Part shown: positions 33,601-41,200 of the stretch, piece by piece
Position numbering within the stretch: the stretch's first letter is position 1
Layout of the letters: every line of letters begins with the position of its first letter
NCBI RefSeq assembly: GCF_004798865.1
Contig: NW_025335641.1
Span: 12,205,177-12,269,176 of the forward strand
Length of the DNA: 64,000 nucleotides
Direction of reading: 5' to 3'
DNA from: Varanus komodoensis
Taxonomy: Eukaryota > Chordata > Lepidosauria > Squamata > Varanidae
Program-made: the position numbers and the translations under genes
The notes under the pieces: model-generated
Told to the model about the DNA's origin: nothing
Databases searched by the model: none
Seen by the model: only the letters and a program-made list of their open reading frames with translations

Positions 33601-36600
33601 TATGTACTCAAGGGCTTCAAACCTTAATGTGCATGTGTCTTGAAGCCCAATTACCTTAATTCTTAATTACTTACAGTGTATATCAAGTAGATGTGTTGCA
33701 AGCCTCTGTTTGGGGTCAAACGTCATTTCTTCAATTGGCAGTTCGGCGGTGCATGTGATCTGTTTTCCAATATCTCCCTCCATAGGAGTAAAGACAGTAT
33801 CCACATTTTTTGTCTGTACTTCTCGGACAGATGACTCTTCAAAGAATTCTTTTCTGTTGAGAATATTCTCTGTCTTCAGGACTACCTCCAGCCGGTCAGA
33901 AGGATACACGTCAGGAACAATGCAAGTGACTTTAGCTGGTTTCCCAAGAACCAGTGGGCCACTGATCTTAATAATAGGATCTCTGTGGAATGCTATAATA
34001 ATACACAACGAAAAGTTATTAGACAAAGATGCAATAACACCTGAATTCAGACTGGGATTAAGATATTATCTGTATTCAGAATGGTTTAGGCTGCCATTTT
34101 GGATACGAGATGCAGGCTACCTCTGCTATGTCATGGGTGAGGATGAATGAAAGAACAACATGTGAATTTTCATACAAGCATTCTTGTCTGACTTGTGAAC
34201 TCTGCATGTCCACAAGCTTCTTACTGCCAGTAATTTAGATTTAAGAGACGTATCTCAAACTTTAGAATGGGGGCAGGGGAACTGCAAAAACCAGAAAGCC
34301 ATGAAACAATTAGCAGTGGGGGTGTGGACTGTGGAATCCCAGAATGGGACTTCAAGCCGACCAGTTATTGGGTTTAACCAATAGATAGAAATGAGGTTAT
34401 TTAAGGTAGCTATGCATGCAAATCACATATCCTATGGAAATTTATTTATTTATCTTCTATACCACCTAACAGCAGAAGCTCTCTAGATAATAATTCAATT
34501 GTAGTTACTCACAATAAATGTCAATCTTGACTCTCTTTTCTTTCTTCTCGGGCCCACAAGCAGCATTGCAGAGATAGTTATTCTCATGTTGAAAACCCAC
34601 AGACTCTATTGTCAAGACTGAACTGTTTCCTGCTTGGTATGCAACCCCACCCAATGGGCTGTCCAGCTGGGTTCTCCAGGAGAAATGTGGGGAGTTACAG
34701 CCATTGCTGCGGCAACGTAGTACCAGCTTAGTACCAATCTGTGCGGCAACTTCATGATCTGGCACAATGTCCTCCAGCTCAAACTCTTCCGCTAAAATGA
34801 AAGAAGGAAGCATGCTCAGGGTGAGTCTGGGTATGCCGTTCAATCGGCATGTATTTTCCTCTCTGGTAGTTCTCACTATACAAGCATGCACAATTCAAAA
34901 TCCACCATATTACCTACACAGTACTTGCAATCCATCTCCAGACACCATAGTTTAGAGCCAGACTTGGTCATACTTAGGACAGAGCTATTAGAGGGAGAGC
35001 ACCATAGCTGAGTGGTAAACCACACTGTGCTTCCAGAAGCTTCCAGGTATATTCAGGTACAGCTAGGAAAGAAATCCCTGAAAAGCAGCTGATAGTCAGT
35101 ATCAGCAATCCTGGGTTAGATGAACCCAGGGTTTGGCTTGGTATTCGCTTCAGATTCTTATGTTTCTATGACATGCTTTTAGATCAGTGGGATTTAAGTT
35201 AGGCATAATTAAGTTCTACTGATCTCCACACTAAGTATGTCTAAGTCTGGGTTCAACCCCATGTCAGCAAAAAGCAGGTTACTTGTTACTGGTGTGAATG
35301 TACAACAAACACAAAACCCACTTAGGACCTGCACCGGTCTGCATGAAAGGGAGAACCACCTAAATAAAAGTGGGATGAATAGACATGGTTGCCTTCACCG
35401 AGGGCTAGATTTGAGATCTGCTTTTCAAAGATGTGGATGGCAGGGCTTCACTCACAGAAGCTGGTGCGACCTCTTTCAGGAGGATTTTTTCTCTCCTCAC
35501 TCCAGCCACACGCATGCACACACACACACCATAGCTCCCCGTTTTAAGCAGCCCCTCTAACCGCTGTAATATTTTCCGGCACTGGAGTATGTGCTTTGGG
35601 GAGGAGTCTGCTTTTGCCAACTCAGTTGCATGGACACATATCTTGATCCAAGCCATGACAATTCTTGTTCATCATATTTATATCCTGCCTTTTCCCCTTC
35701 ACTTAAGGTGGCTTATGTTAATTCTCCTCCTCTCAATAATATCCTCACAACAACACTGTGGAGCAGCTTAGGTGAGTGTCAGTGGCTGTCCAAAGTCACT
35801 CTGTGGTGAAGTGCAGATTAGAACCCAGAACTTCAGGTTCTCAATCCAACACTCGCCACTACGCTAAACTACACCAGCTCTATCTAATATTAGACCAATT
35901 ACAATATAGTACAGTGTAATATAGTAGCACAATCATTCCAATATCATACAATTATACTAATATCTAGCAGATATTCCAACATTGTTAAAGCTGCTTCCAT
36001 ATTACTATTGCGCTCAGAGTATATATGTCATGAATGCAACTTATCTGAATAACGTTGGAGGCATTAAAAAAACCTTTGACAAAAACAATTACAATTCTGA
36101 TATAGCATTTGGAGAACAAGAAGGGGTGCTAGGTATGTATGCAAAGTTGCATTGGTATGTGCGTCACAAAGTTGGTCTGATCCAGGACGAGTTCATTACG
36201 ACTACAATCCCATATCCATTGTCCAAGGATTCAGACCCACAGAAGTGACTCGGGCTGACAGGAGTGGAGATCAAAACATTTGGGAGCACCCAGGCTAAGG
36301 AAGGCTGAGTCTCCTACCACATTTGATTCGACATTTGTAAATCCATTCATCGATATGGCAAACAAGCAGCAGCGTATCCTATAAGGGCATTTCGTAACTT
36401 TTACATATATGTCATTTATTCAGTTCATGGGCCGCCCTATAGCAGAAGCTCTCAGGGCGACATAAACAAGGAACGCAAACGTAACAAGCCCAGTGCTAAA
36501 CCGCATCGTCAAAGGCACGTCGATTCAGAGCTAAGTTCCATCGACTCAGCCGGGCTTGCTCCTGGGAACAGAGCGCAGGAACAGCCTAACGAACTTATTT

Positions 36601-36791
36601 TCTGAACTGCAGCGAGCAGGGCGGGGGACGCGGATTCAACTAGACTCAACTAGAAAAAGGCCAAAATCTCGTCCAAACACAGGCTTGCTTCTACACCACA
36701 TATTATAAAACCCCGCCAAACGCCCCAACTCACAAGTGCCGACGGACACGAGCAGCAAAAGCGCGCTCACTGCTGGGGCGAGTCGTGCCAT
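27512..36791 (-). CDS. VCAM1: Vascular cell adhesion molecule 1, eight coding exons, five Ig domains
   Basis: VCAM1 is a type I membrane protein of activated endothelium. It binds integrins alpha4beta1 and alpha4beta7 and captures leukocytes. Exons on the minus strand are 36791-36734, 34791-34513, 33992-33675, 32038-31766, 31021-30755, 29587-29321, 29015-28830 and 27672-27512. Every junction is phase 1 with consensus AG and GT sites, and the lengths sum to 1809 bases, a 602-residue protein. Order: signal peptide, D1 with four cysteines and the integrin loop TQLDSPL, D2 with DVYPSDRLE and IEEM, three further Ig domains, stalk, transmembrane helix, and a tail ending KPQV. The human protein is 739 residues with seven Ig domains; here no second D1/D2 pair is present. 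Orthology to VCAM1 is very strong from D1, D2, the tail and the promoter. The splice pattern is predicted, not observed. Confidence 0.95.
28830..29015 (-). CDS. VCAM1: VCAM1 exon 7: Ser/Thr/acidic membrane-proximal stalk
   Basis: This 186-base exon (62 codons) lies between the last Ig domain and the transmembrane exon. The acceptor TTTGTCTGCAG precedes TCTCTTCACC, and the donor is ATAG followed by GTAGGT. It begins VSSPATPALIDHPEGY, continues with FTIKHTTDSSQDQDADIKEN, has one NYT glycosylation sequon and ends SISSGTEETKIMI. There is no cysteine and no Ig fold. It reads as an extended, probably O-glycosylated stalk. Human VCAM1 goes straight from D7 to the membrane exon, so this exon has no counterpart there. 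Perfect phase and clean splice sites support it as real coding sequence. Confidence 0.85.
29321..29587 (-). CDS. VCAM1: VCAM1 exon 6: fifth Ig domain (D3/D6-like)
   Basis: 267 bases, phase 1 at both ends. It begins DGPRNTTISVTPSNTVKEGE, has cysteines in TVTMVCSTYG and GRYWCEAVN, tryptophan in VSWKKQL, and ends RNAAEITIQG. It most resembles human D3 and D6 (ISPKNTVISVNPS...YVCEGVNLIGKNRKEVELIVQ). One sequon (NTT). It opens with the same DGPRNT as exon 4, an intragenic duplication mark. Confidence 0.93.
30125..30242. repeat. Short quasi-palindromic interspersed element in VCAM1 intron 5
   Basis: 'ggactacaatttccaccatt' in the left half and 'gatttgtagtccaacacatc' then 'cagaaggcacc' in the right half give the fold-back ends of the family at 7190-7302. 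Confidence 0.6.
30755..31021 (-). CDS. VCAM1: VCAM1 exon 5: fourth Ig domain (D7-like)
   Basis: 267 bases with acceptor TTCATGCAG and donor GAAT followed by GTAAGT. It encodes GAPRHLSFSIHPATTVQEGE, VTLRCSAESNPAARITIRKK, then SVHILSVTPDAAGDYECDVK and NEFGESKTLRTLRVE. Both Ig cysteines are present, but the usual tryptophan is replaced by isoleucine (ITIRKK). The end is closest to human D7 (YECESKNKVGSQLRSLTLDV), yet here this domain comes before, not after, the D3/D6-like one. Confidence 0.92.
31766..32038 (-). CDS. VCAM1: VCAM1 exon 4: third Ig domain
   Basis: 273 bases (91 codons) with acceptor CTTTCTTCAAG and donor CAAG followed by GTATGA. It encodes DGPRNTYITASPGLTLLEEN, LTLTCVTDSHPPANIVWKKE and TGTYICEVTNNSTNEVETKP. 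Canonical cysteines and tryptophan are present, with three N-glycosylation sequons (NKT, NYS, NST). It is an I-set type domain. Confidence 0.93.
32981..33482 (-). mobile_element. L2-type LINE 3' end in VCAM1 intron 3
   Basis: Same family as 5072-6845, in the gene's own orientation. The minus frame 33425-33138 is open and ends PSLFVFRHQAKTFLFKRHFNC. The 3' part includes the 'ccgaggctttgg' type segment and an (AAAT)n-like tail at 32981-32993. It is 5'-truncated and sits less than 200 bases from the D2 exon. It is young, judging from the open frame. Confidence 0.9.
33675..33992 (-). CDS. VCAM1: VCAM1 exon 3: second Ig domain
   Basis: 318 bases (106 codons) with acceptor TTATTATAG and donor CACT followed by GTAAGTAA. 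The junction with exon 2 gives YSFHRDPIIKISGP, matching human YSFPKDPEIHLSGP. It then encodes KVTCIVPDVYPSDRLEVVLK, the second cysteine in QITCTAELPIEEM, and DPKQRLATHLLDIH. It is the long-type D2 that packs on D1 and supports integrin binding. Confidence 0.96.
34441..34500 (-). mobile_element. L2-like 3' terminal scrap in intron 2
   Basis: The plus strand reads 'tttatttatttatcttctat' followed by 'accacctaacagcagaagct', a reduced form of the L2-style 3' end ('tatttat..tgccgccc..aagctctc'). It is too short for firm assignment and lies immediately next to the D1 donor site. Confidence 0.4.
34513..34791 (-). CDS. VCAM1: VCAM1 exon 2: first Ig domain with integrin loop
   Basis: 279 bases (93 codons) with acceptor TTCATTTTAG and donor TATT followed by GTGAGT. 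It encodes EEFELEDIVPDHEVAAQIGT, LVLRCRSNGCNSPHFSWRT, QLDSPLGG and NNYLCNAACGPEKKEKRVKI. The four cysteines of VCAM1 D1 are all present. The integrin-contact loop is QLDSPL where human has QIDSPL, so the key Asp is kept. One sequon (NSS). Confidence 0.97.
34988..35165 (+). mobile_element. tRNA-derived SINE with CR1-type tail in intron 1
   Basis: The plus strand has 'catagctgagtggtaaacca' (A-box region of a tRNA-like head). It continues 'aagaaatccctgaaaagcag', 'agtcagtatcagcaatcctg', 'gggttagatgaacc' and a 3' end 'gattcttatgtttctatga', the CR1-like octamer type tail. This is the usual plan of a tRNA SINE mobilised by CR1 in squamates. It lies antisense in VCAM1 intron 1. Confidence 0.75.
35670..35882 (-). 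mobile_element. tRNA-derived SINE (Sauria-SINE type) in intron 1
   Basis: Reverse-complement order on the plus strand: 'tatatcctgccttttcccct' (Bov-B-like tail), 'atcctcacaacaacactgtg', 'ccaaagtcactctgtgg', 'gattagaacccagaacttca' and 'ctacgctaaactacaccagc' (tRNA-like head). A nearly full-length but diverged copy in the same orientation as VCAM1. Confidence 0.8.
36165..36305. repeat. Short quasi-palindromic interspersed element in intron 1
   Basis: Member of the family at 7190-7302: 'acgactacaatcccatatcc' in one half and 'gggctgacaggagtggag..caaaacatttgggagc' in the other. Confidence 0.45.
36410..36475 (-). mobile_element. L2-like 3' terminal scrap near VCAM1 exon 1
   Basis: The plus strand reads 'atttattcagttcatgggcc' then 'gccctatagcagaagctctc', resembling the reverse complement of the L2-type 3' end. 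Short and diverged. Confidence 0.4.
36734..36791 (-). CDS. VCAM1: VCAM1 exon 1: start codon and signal peptide
   Basis: ATG at 36791-36789 in a good context (GAAATGG, purine at -3 and G at +4). It encodes MARLAPAVSALLLLVSVGT, a typical cleavable signal peptide, and the donor is ACTT followed by GTGAGT at 36733. It ends in phase 1 and joins exon 2 to read VGTSEEFELED, so the mature protein probably starts near SEEFE. There is no other ATG in frame between the TATA box and this one. Confidence 0.93.
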
Positions 36792-36897
36792 TTCCCTGGG
36801 ACGAGGCTTGCCCGCAAGCAACTTGGAGCTGGTCTCTGCTTCCAGGTACTCGCTGGCTCTGCAAGGAGTGTAGTGCACCGGGGCCCCATCTCGACCT

Positions 36898-36904
36898 CTT
36901 TATA
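36898..36904 (-). promoter_or_regulatory. VCAM1 TATA box
   Basis: TATAAAG on the minus strand about 110 bases before the ATG. It predicts a transcription start near 36870-36875 and a 5' UTR of about 80 bases. Mammalian VCAM1 promoters also have a TATA box. Confidence 0.8.
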
Positions 36905-36909
36905 ACGGT

Positions 36910-36950
36910 GGGTGTTAGGTGGGGGGGGGGGGAGATGGGCTTGAGAGGGG
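36910..36950 (+). repeat. G-rich tract with 12-base G run between TATA and NF-kB sites
   Basis: On the plus (template) strand: GGG at 36910-36912, a G12 run at 36921-36932, GGG at 36937-36939 and GGGG at 36947-36950. This satisfies a simple G-quadruplex pattern. It separates the TATA box from the proximal NF-kB site. Confidence 0.75.
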
Positions 36951-36967
36951 AGCGTAGGAAGGTGGCT

Positions 36968-36991
36968 GGAATTTCCATGCCGGGAAATCCC
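36968..36991 (-). promoter_or_regulatory. Tandem NF-kB sites of the VCAM1 promoter
   Basis: On the minus strand: GGGATTTCCC (36991-36982), five bases (GGCAT), then GGAAATTCC (36976-36968). Human VCAM1 has two NF-kB sites also separated by five bases in its proximal promoter, one of them the identical decamer GGGATTTCCC. These sites drive induction by TNF and IL-1 in mammals. The same use here is inferred from position and spacing. Confidence 0.88.
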
Positions 36992-37004
36992 ATAAAACGA
37001 GGGC

Positions 37005-37014
37005 GAAAGTGAAA
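37005..37014 (+). promoter_or_regulatory. IRF/ISRE element upstream of VCAM1
   Basis: GAAAGTGAAA is a perfect GAAANNGAAA IRF element, 13 bases upstream of the distal NF-kB site. IRF-1 is known to cooperate with NF-kB at the mammalian VCAM1 promoter. An interferon-beta-enhancer-like ISRE plus NF-kB cluster is therefore visible here. Confidence 0.8.
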
Positions 37015-38727
37015 GCCACTCCTCATCCGCTGTTATCCAGGCCAGAAGAACCCGTCACCGGCCGGACTCGGCGCCCCCTCCGCCTTCCGCTGTTTTGGTA
37101 GCGTCTTTTCAAAAAGCACGAGGATCTTTTTGAACAGTAAGTGTGTGAGAAAAGACGCTTTAAATGCAGGAGAGAATGGCAGTCAGCGCTGCTTTTACGC
37201 GACAAAGAACTTGCGGGTCCGTTCCAAAGGAGGAATTGATGAAGGAATTGATTGAGGAACTCAGAGGATGCAGTGAAAGTCAAAACTCCTGCCTGAAAGC
37301 GTGCAAGAGTTGCTGCCATTGAGTGTCGACAATACTGGGTTGGATGGACGAAGGGAAGGACTCTGTCTATAGCGGGTTCCTGTATGAATGAACAGTTAAC
37401 CATCAAGTGCAGGTTCAAATCTCGCTGCAACCTGCTCAGCCTCGGTGCACGCTCGCGCAGAGTCCCTCTGCAAAGAAAGGCTACGAATGCTGGTCAATTT
37501 TCCAAGGCTCCTGTCATTATTAAGAAGATATTTTGGGTGTTTAAAGAAATGTAATTTTAACAGCATCATGAGATGATGAGATGGAAAGGTGAAAAAACAC
37601 CATTTCTTGATTTTTGCAAAGTAAATTGCAATTCCAGGAGAAATAAAGGAACATATTATAGCACTATATATCATTGCAGAATAATGCAAGCACAGATATT
37701 AGAAAGGGTGGCGAACCAGTTTGTTTCAAACTACTGTCCATAAAAAAAGCAAGTGCAATGCTTGAGTAATATAAGGACTCACCTCTCAGGGTTTTAGCAG
37801 ATGCAGAAATTGGGCAGAGACTATGCATTTAATGCAGAGCAGACTTAGTACTGCTGATCAAAGGCATTGCACAGTTATTCCGTGTTTTCCATCTTAATGG
37901 ATTTTTGGTGGTAAAAAATGACAGGAGAAGCTGCTGGAAAATAAGACAAGGTTACAAATGGAAAACTATCTGAACACCCCAGTAAAATTTTGTGACTTGA
38001 GGCAAGGTGATGGGATTGTACACTAAAAGGCACATCAGGAAACAACCACAAAATAAAGTAATGGACCAAACTTCACCAGTTATGTCACTAGAATCAAGAG
38101 GCCTGCCAGAGAAAAACTGCTAACTAAAGCAAAATTCTCCCTCAGTTTTACTTTACTATGATTTTATTTCTTTGCATTGCAAGCTACACCAGTTGAATTT
38201 CCTCTCTACCCAATTATTAATGTACAGAAACCATTTTTCTTTTCCAGTTACTAGCTAGCAGTTGCCACAGCTAGAAAACTGACTCAAAGGGTAAGAATTT
38301 ATGTAAGGCGTTTTTGTCCTTTTTCCAAGAAATAACTTGGAAATAAAATGGTTGGGAAACCACATGGAAGACATATCTAGAGAAAATAGTGGGTTGTGAC
38401 AGAAACTTCACTGATAGCTTTACTTCTGATGCAGATTTGTGTGCTGACTGCAAGGAAATAGAAACTAAATGAGGTTTTTTCCCCATCTTGGCATATATTG
38501 AAGAAAACCAAATAATTGTCACTGTTCTAAATTCTCCCTATTGTCTTTTCTTGTAATATTCTACCTGGAATGACCTACCCAGGAAAATCTGCTTCTACCT
38601 GCACTTGATCCCCATTTAATTTGCAAATATCAAGCATGGAGATAAACCTCAACTTGCTCATGTCTGAAACTGAATTGTTGCTAATGGTGCTGCTACAGAG
38701 AATGGTTGAGAATCTAGCCACGCTCTC
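37015..38727. other. VCAM1 upstream DNA, nothing else recognised
   Basis: The first 400 bases are moderately CpG-containing and could hold more regulatory sequence. Beyond this the DNA is AT-rich without genes or clear repeats. A 'ggttcaaatctcg' box at 37412 looks B-box-like but has no A box or cloverleaf. Confidence 0.5.
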
Positions 38728-39168
38728 CTTTATTTGTTTGTTTATTGGGTTTTTATCCTGTCCTATTAGCCATAACACTCCCTGGGTGGGTTACAAAGTT
38801 TAAAAATATACAAAAAATGTGATTTAAAAAACAACAAAATCTAACAAACCACAAGCAAAAGCACGCCATTGTAAAAACTTCACAGAGCCATAGATTGTAC
38901 AAACCCAACACAAAAAGGCACAACAACAAATAACAACCAGATATAAAACATTAAATCCATTAATCACTGTAACAATTAAAATATTGGGAAAATAAAAAGG
39001 TCTTTGCCTGGTGTGAAAACAAATACAAAGAGGGCTCCAGGTGAACCTTTCTAGGGAGCTGGTTCCAAAGTCAGGGTGCCACTCCCAAAAAGGTCCTTCT
39101 CTTTGTAGCCTCCCTCCTCATTTCCTGAGCAGGGGGCTCCTTCAGAAGGGCCTCTGAAGACAGGTAGG
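38728..39168 (-). mobile_element. Diverged L2 LINE 3' end
   Basis: The plus strand carries 'tatttgtttgtttattgggt' at its left (3') end. It then has 'aaaataaaaaggtctttgcc', 'tagggagctggttccaaagt' and 'gggctccttcagaagggcct', the reverse complements of L2 C-terminal codons (KTFLF, NxLP, LLREP). More diverged than the 33 kb and 61 kb copies. Confidence 0.8.
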
Positions 39169-39204
39169 AACATGACTCTCCTTTTGGTCCATTCATATGA
39201 AGAT

Positions 39205-39600
39205 CGAAAATGAGCATTAATGTTTTAGATGCAGAAAGGAGGGCAACAAAAATGATCCAGGGTTTGGAAACTTCCCTGTGAGGAGAGACAGAGAGAACAG
39301 GGCCTGTTCAGCCTTGAGAAGAGAAGACTGGGGGGGTAACATGATATCCCTCTAGAAGTACCTCAAAGGCTGTCACAAAGAGGAAGGTCAAGATCTCTTC
39401 TTGCACCAGAGTGTAGGACATAGAATAATCAGTTCAAGCTGCAACAACCCAGATTTGGGCTAGACATCAAGAAAAGTTTCCTCACTGTCAGAGCAATAGG
39501 ACAGTGAAACCAGCTGCCTAGAGACGTGGTGAGCTTTCCCACACTAGAAACATTCAAAAAGAAACTGGACAGCCATCTGAGTGGGATGTTTTTCTCATCT
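39205..39600 (+). mobile_element. CR1-type LINE, ORF2 C-terminus and 3' UTR
   Basis: The plus strand follows the post-RT part of an old CR1: 'ggagggcaacaaaaatgatc' (RRATKMI), 'agccttgagaagagaagact' (FSLEKRR) and 'gacatcaagaaaagtttcct' (RRNFL). The 'gtggtgagctttcccacact' and 'ctggacagccatctgagtgg' segments follow. Decayed, with no long frame. Confidence 0.75.
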
Positions 39601-40784
39601 AAGTTGGAAAACTTAAGAATTCCCCTCTTCACATTGAACAACCAGTGCCAGTCCTCCAATATGTTTTCCCTCCCACTCTTAAAGGAAAACTTCATCTCCA
39701 ACTCCACAGGATTCAAACCTAAAGAGAGTGCAAAAAAGAAGACTCAGAGGGAGCAGCACAGCAACAGGACTGTAAACAGCTAGGCTACCCTTTTAATGAA
39801 AACCTGCTGCCAGGGCAGGTTTGAGCGAGTCCAAGGGAAGACGCAGTAGCCATGCATGTTTACTAATACCTTGTCATGCTAAACCTGTTGAAGTTCCTTC
39901 TTCTAGCCAACTGCACCCAAAATTACAGGAGATCCATCCTCTTTTGCACCTGGTTGGAATCAAGACTAATAGTGGGAGAAACAGAGTCCATTTTCTAGAA
40001 TGGGGCAATAAGTGGCAACCAGCTATGCAATCCTGCTTGCTGTGCTTTACAGGCAAAGCTTTGCTGCAGAGGAGGAAGCTGGCCAGGGGAAAGCACGTGT
40101 GCAGGGAAAGAAGGGAGAGACAGAAGGTGGGTTTGGAGGACTCTTTAATCCACACTGCATATAAGCCACACACTGAAGGCTAAAGGTTCAAAGCCTTGCA
40201 ACACACTTGAAAGATGATCAAACATATCTGGAGTCCTTGCCCACTTCCTCTCGGTCCTTCTGCAGGGATCCCAAGCGACACTGCAGGAACACTGAGGTTG
40301 CCCCCTTCCTGCTGCAAAAGCCCCACTGACTGTAGGGAACAGGAGCATGGGCTTTGCTACCCCTCACTCACAAGTTAGTGGTAGCAATGCTCACTGCCTG
40401 CCAGTTTGCCAAACTCCTTTCAGCCCTTAGCACAGTGGAGAAGTGGAGGTTGCTTCAGCCAGCTGTGCCTCCACTTCTCTGCCAGTGCCACCAGCTCAGA
40501 ATGAGGCAGGGACAGCATGGAAACAGAGATCCTTCCCTGCCGATACTATCAGCCTGAAATGGCTAGTGGCAGGAACCAGGGGAAGCCTCTGACAGCTGCT
40601 TTCAAATGGCGCTTTGGGGGCAGCTGTCAGCAGCGCTCACTGGTTAGCTGCTTTGCAAGAGGATTTTGCTAACTTTTGACATGTAGCTTGCTTGCTGTTG
40701 CTTGGGAACGCATGGGTCAAATAGCCCCAGCTGCCAGCTATGGGCTGTCAGGGTTATCCCAAACTAAACCATCCTGACCATCCT
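39601..40784. other. Unassigned intergenic DNA
   Basis: GC-richer between 40000 and 40700. Open frames at 39821-40183 and on the opposite strand overlap, and neither has a motif. No gene called. Confidence 0.45.
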
Positions 40785-40860
40785 GTCCCGGGTTTGCATG
40801 ACACAGCAACCCATTACAGCTTATAAACCATGGTGCATTGTATTGTGCGAGCCCAGTCAG
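40785..40860. repeat. Short MITE-like element with inverted ends
   Basis: The left end 'ccgggtttgcatgacacagc' and the right end 'ttgtgcgagcccag' are roughly inverted, around 'cataaaccatggtgcat'-like palindromic sequence. Related in style to 47563-47710 and 52768-52945. Confidence 0.4.
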
Positions 40861-40989
40861 AGTCAAGATTTAGAGTGCAAAGTTGAGTCCTGCAGAGTGA
40901 GGTAGGTTCTAGGTCTTTTATGGATGGCATCCTCTTCAAATTTAAATTTCAGTTTAATATTGAGATCACGTTAAGCTATCTCCCTGATT

Positions 40990-41200
40990 ATTATTTATTT
41001 CATTTCTTTGCTGCCCCACAGACAAAGCTCTCTGGGTGGTTTACAACAGTCCATAAAACAGATACAAAATACAAATACTTGTACAATACAAATATTTAAA
41101 TATGAACAGATATTAAAATGCAATAAAGTACGTCAATCAAAATACATTAAAAGTTTTAAAATTCAAAACAGTTAAAACCAAACAATATCAAAGAGAGGCT
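40990..41200 (-). mobile_element. L2-like LINE 3' untranslated fragment
   Basis: The plus strand reads 'attatttatttcatttcttt', 'gctgccccacagacaaagct' and 'ctgggtggtttacaacagtc', then A-rich repeats of 'aatacaaat'. This is the 3' tail plan of the L2-type elements in this window. Diverged. Confidence 0.55.

Noticed and set aside
34505-34891. Single-exon gene of 128 codons around the D1 domain
   Set aside because: The Ig sequence is bounded by clear acceptor and donor sites and continues in phase into other VCAM1 exons. The extra residues are intronic read-through.
36792-36878. Upstream in-frame extension of the VCAM1 start
   Set aside because: The apparent upstream initiator at 36878 is GTG and falls about at the predicted transcription start. 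The ATG at 36791 has a good context and a proper signal peptide.
37405-37440. B-box-like 'ggttcaaatctcg' suggesting a tRNA gene
   Set aside because: No A box at the right distance and no cloverleaf with acceptor stem, so not called as a tRNA or SINE.
40145-40557. GC-rich open frames suggesting a gene at 40 kb
   Set aside because: Frames overlap on both strands with low-complexity composition and no conserved motif.
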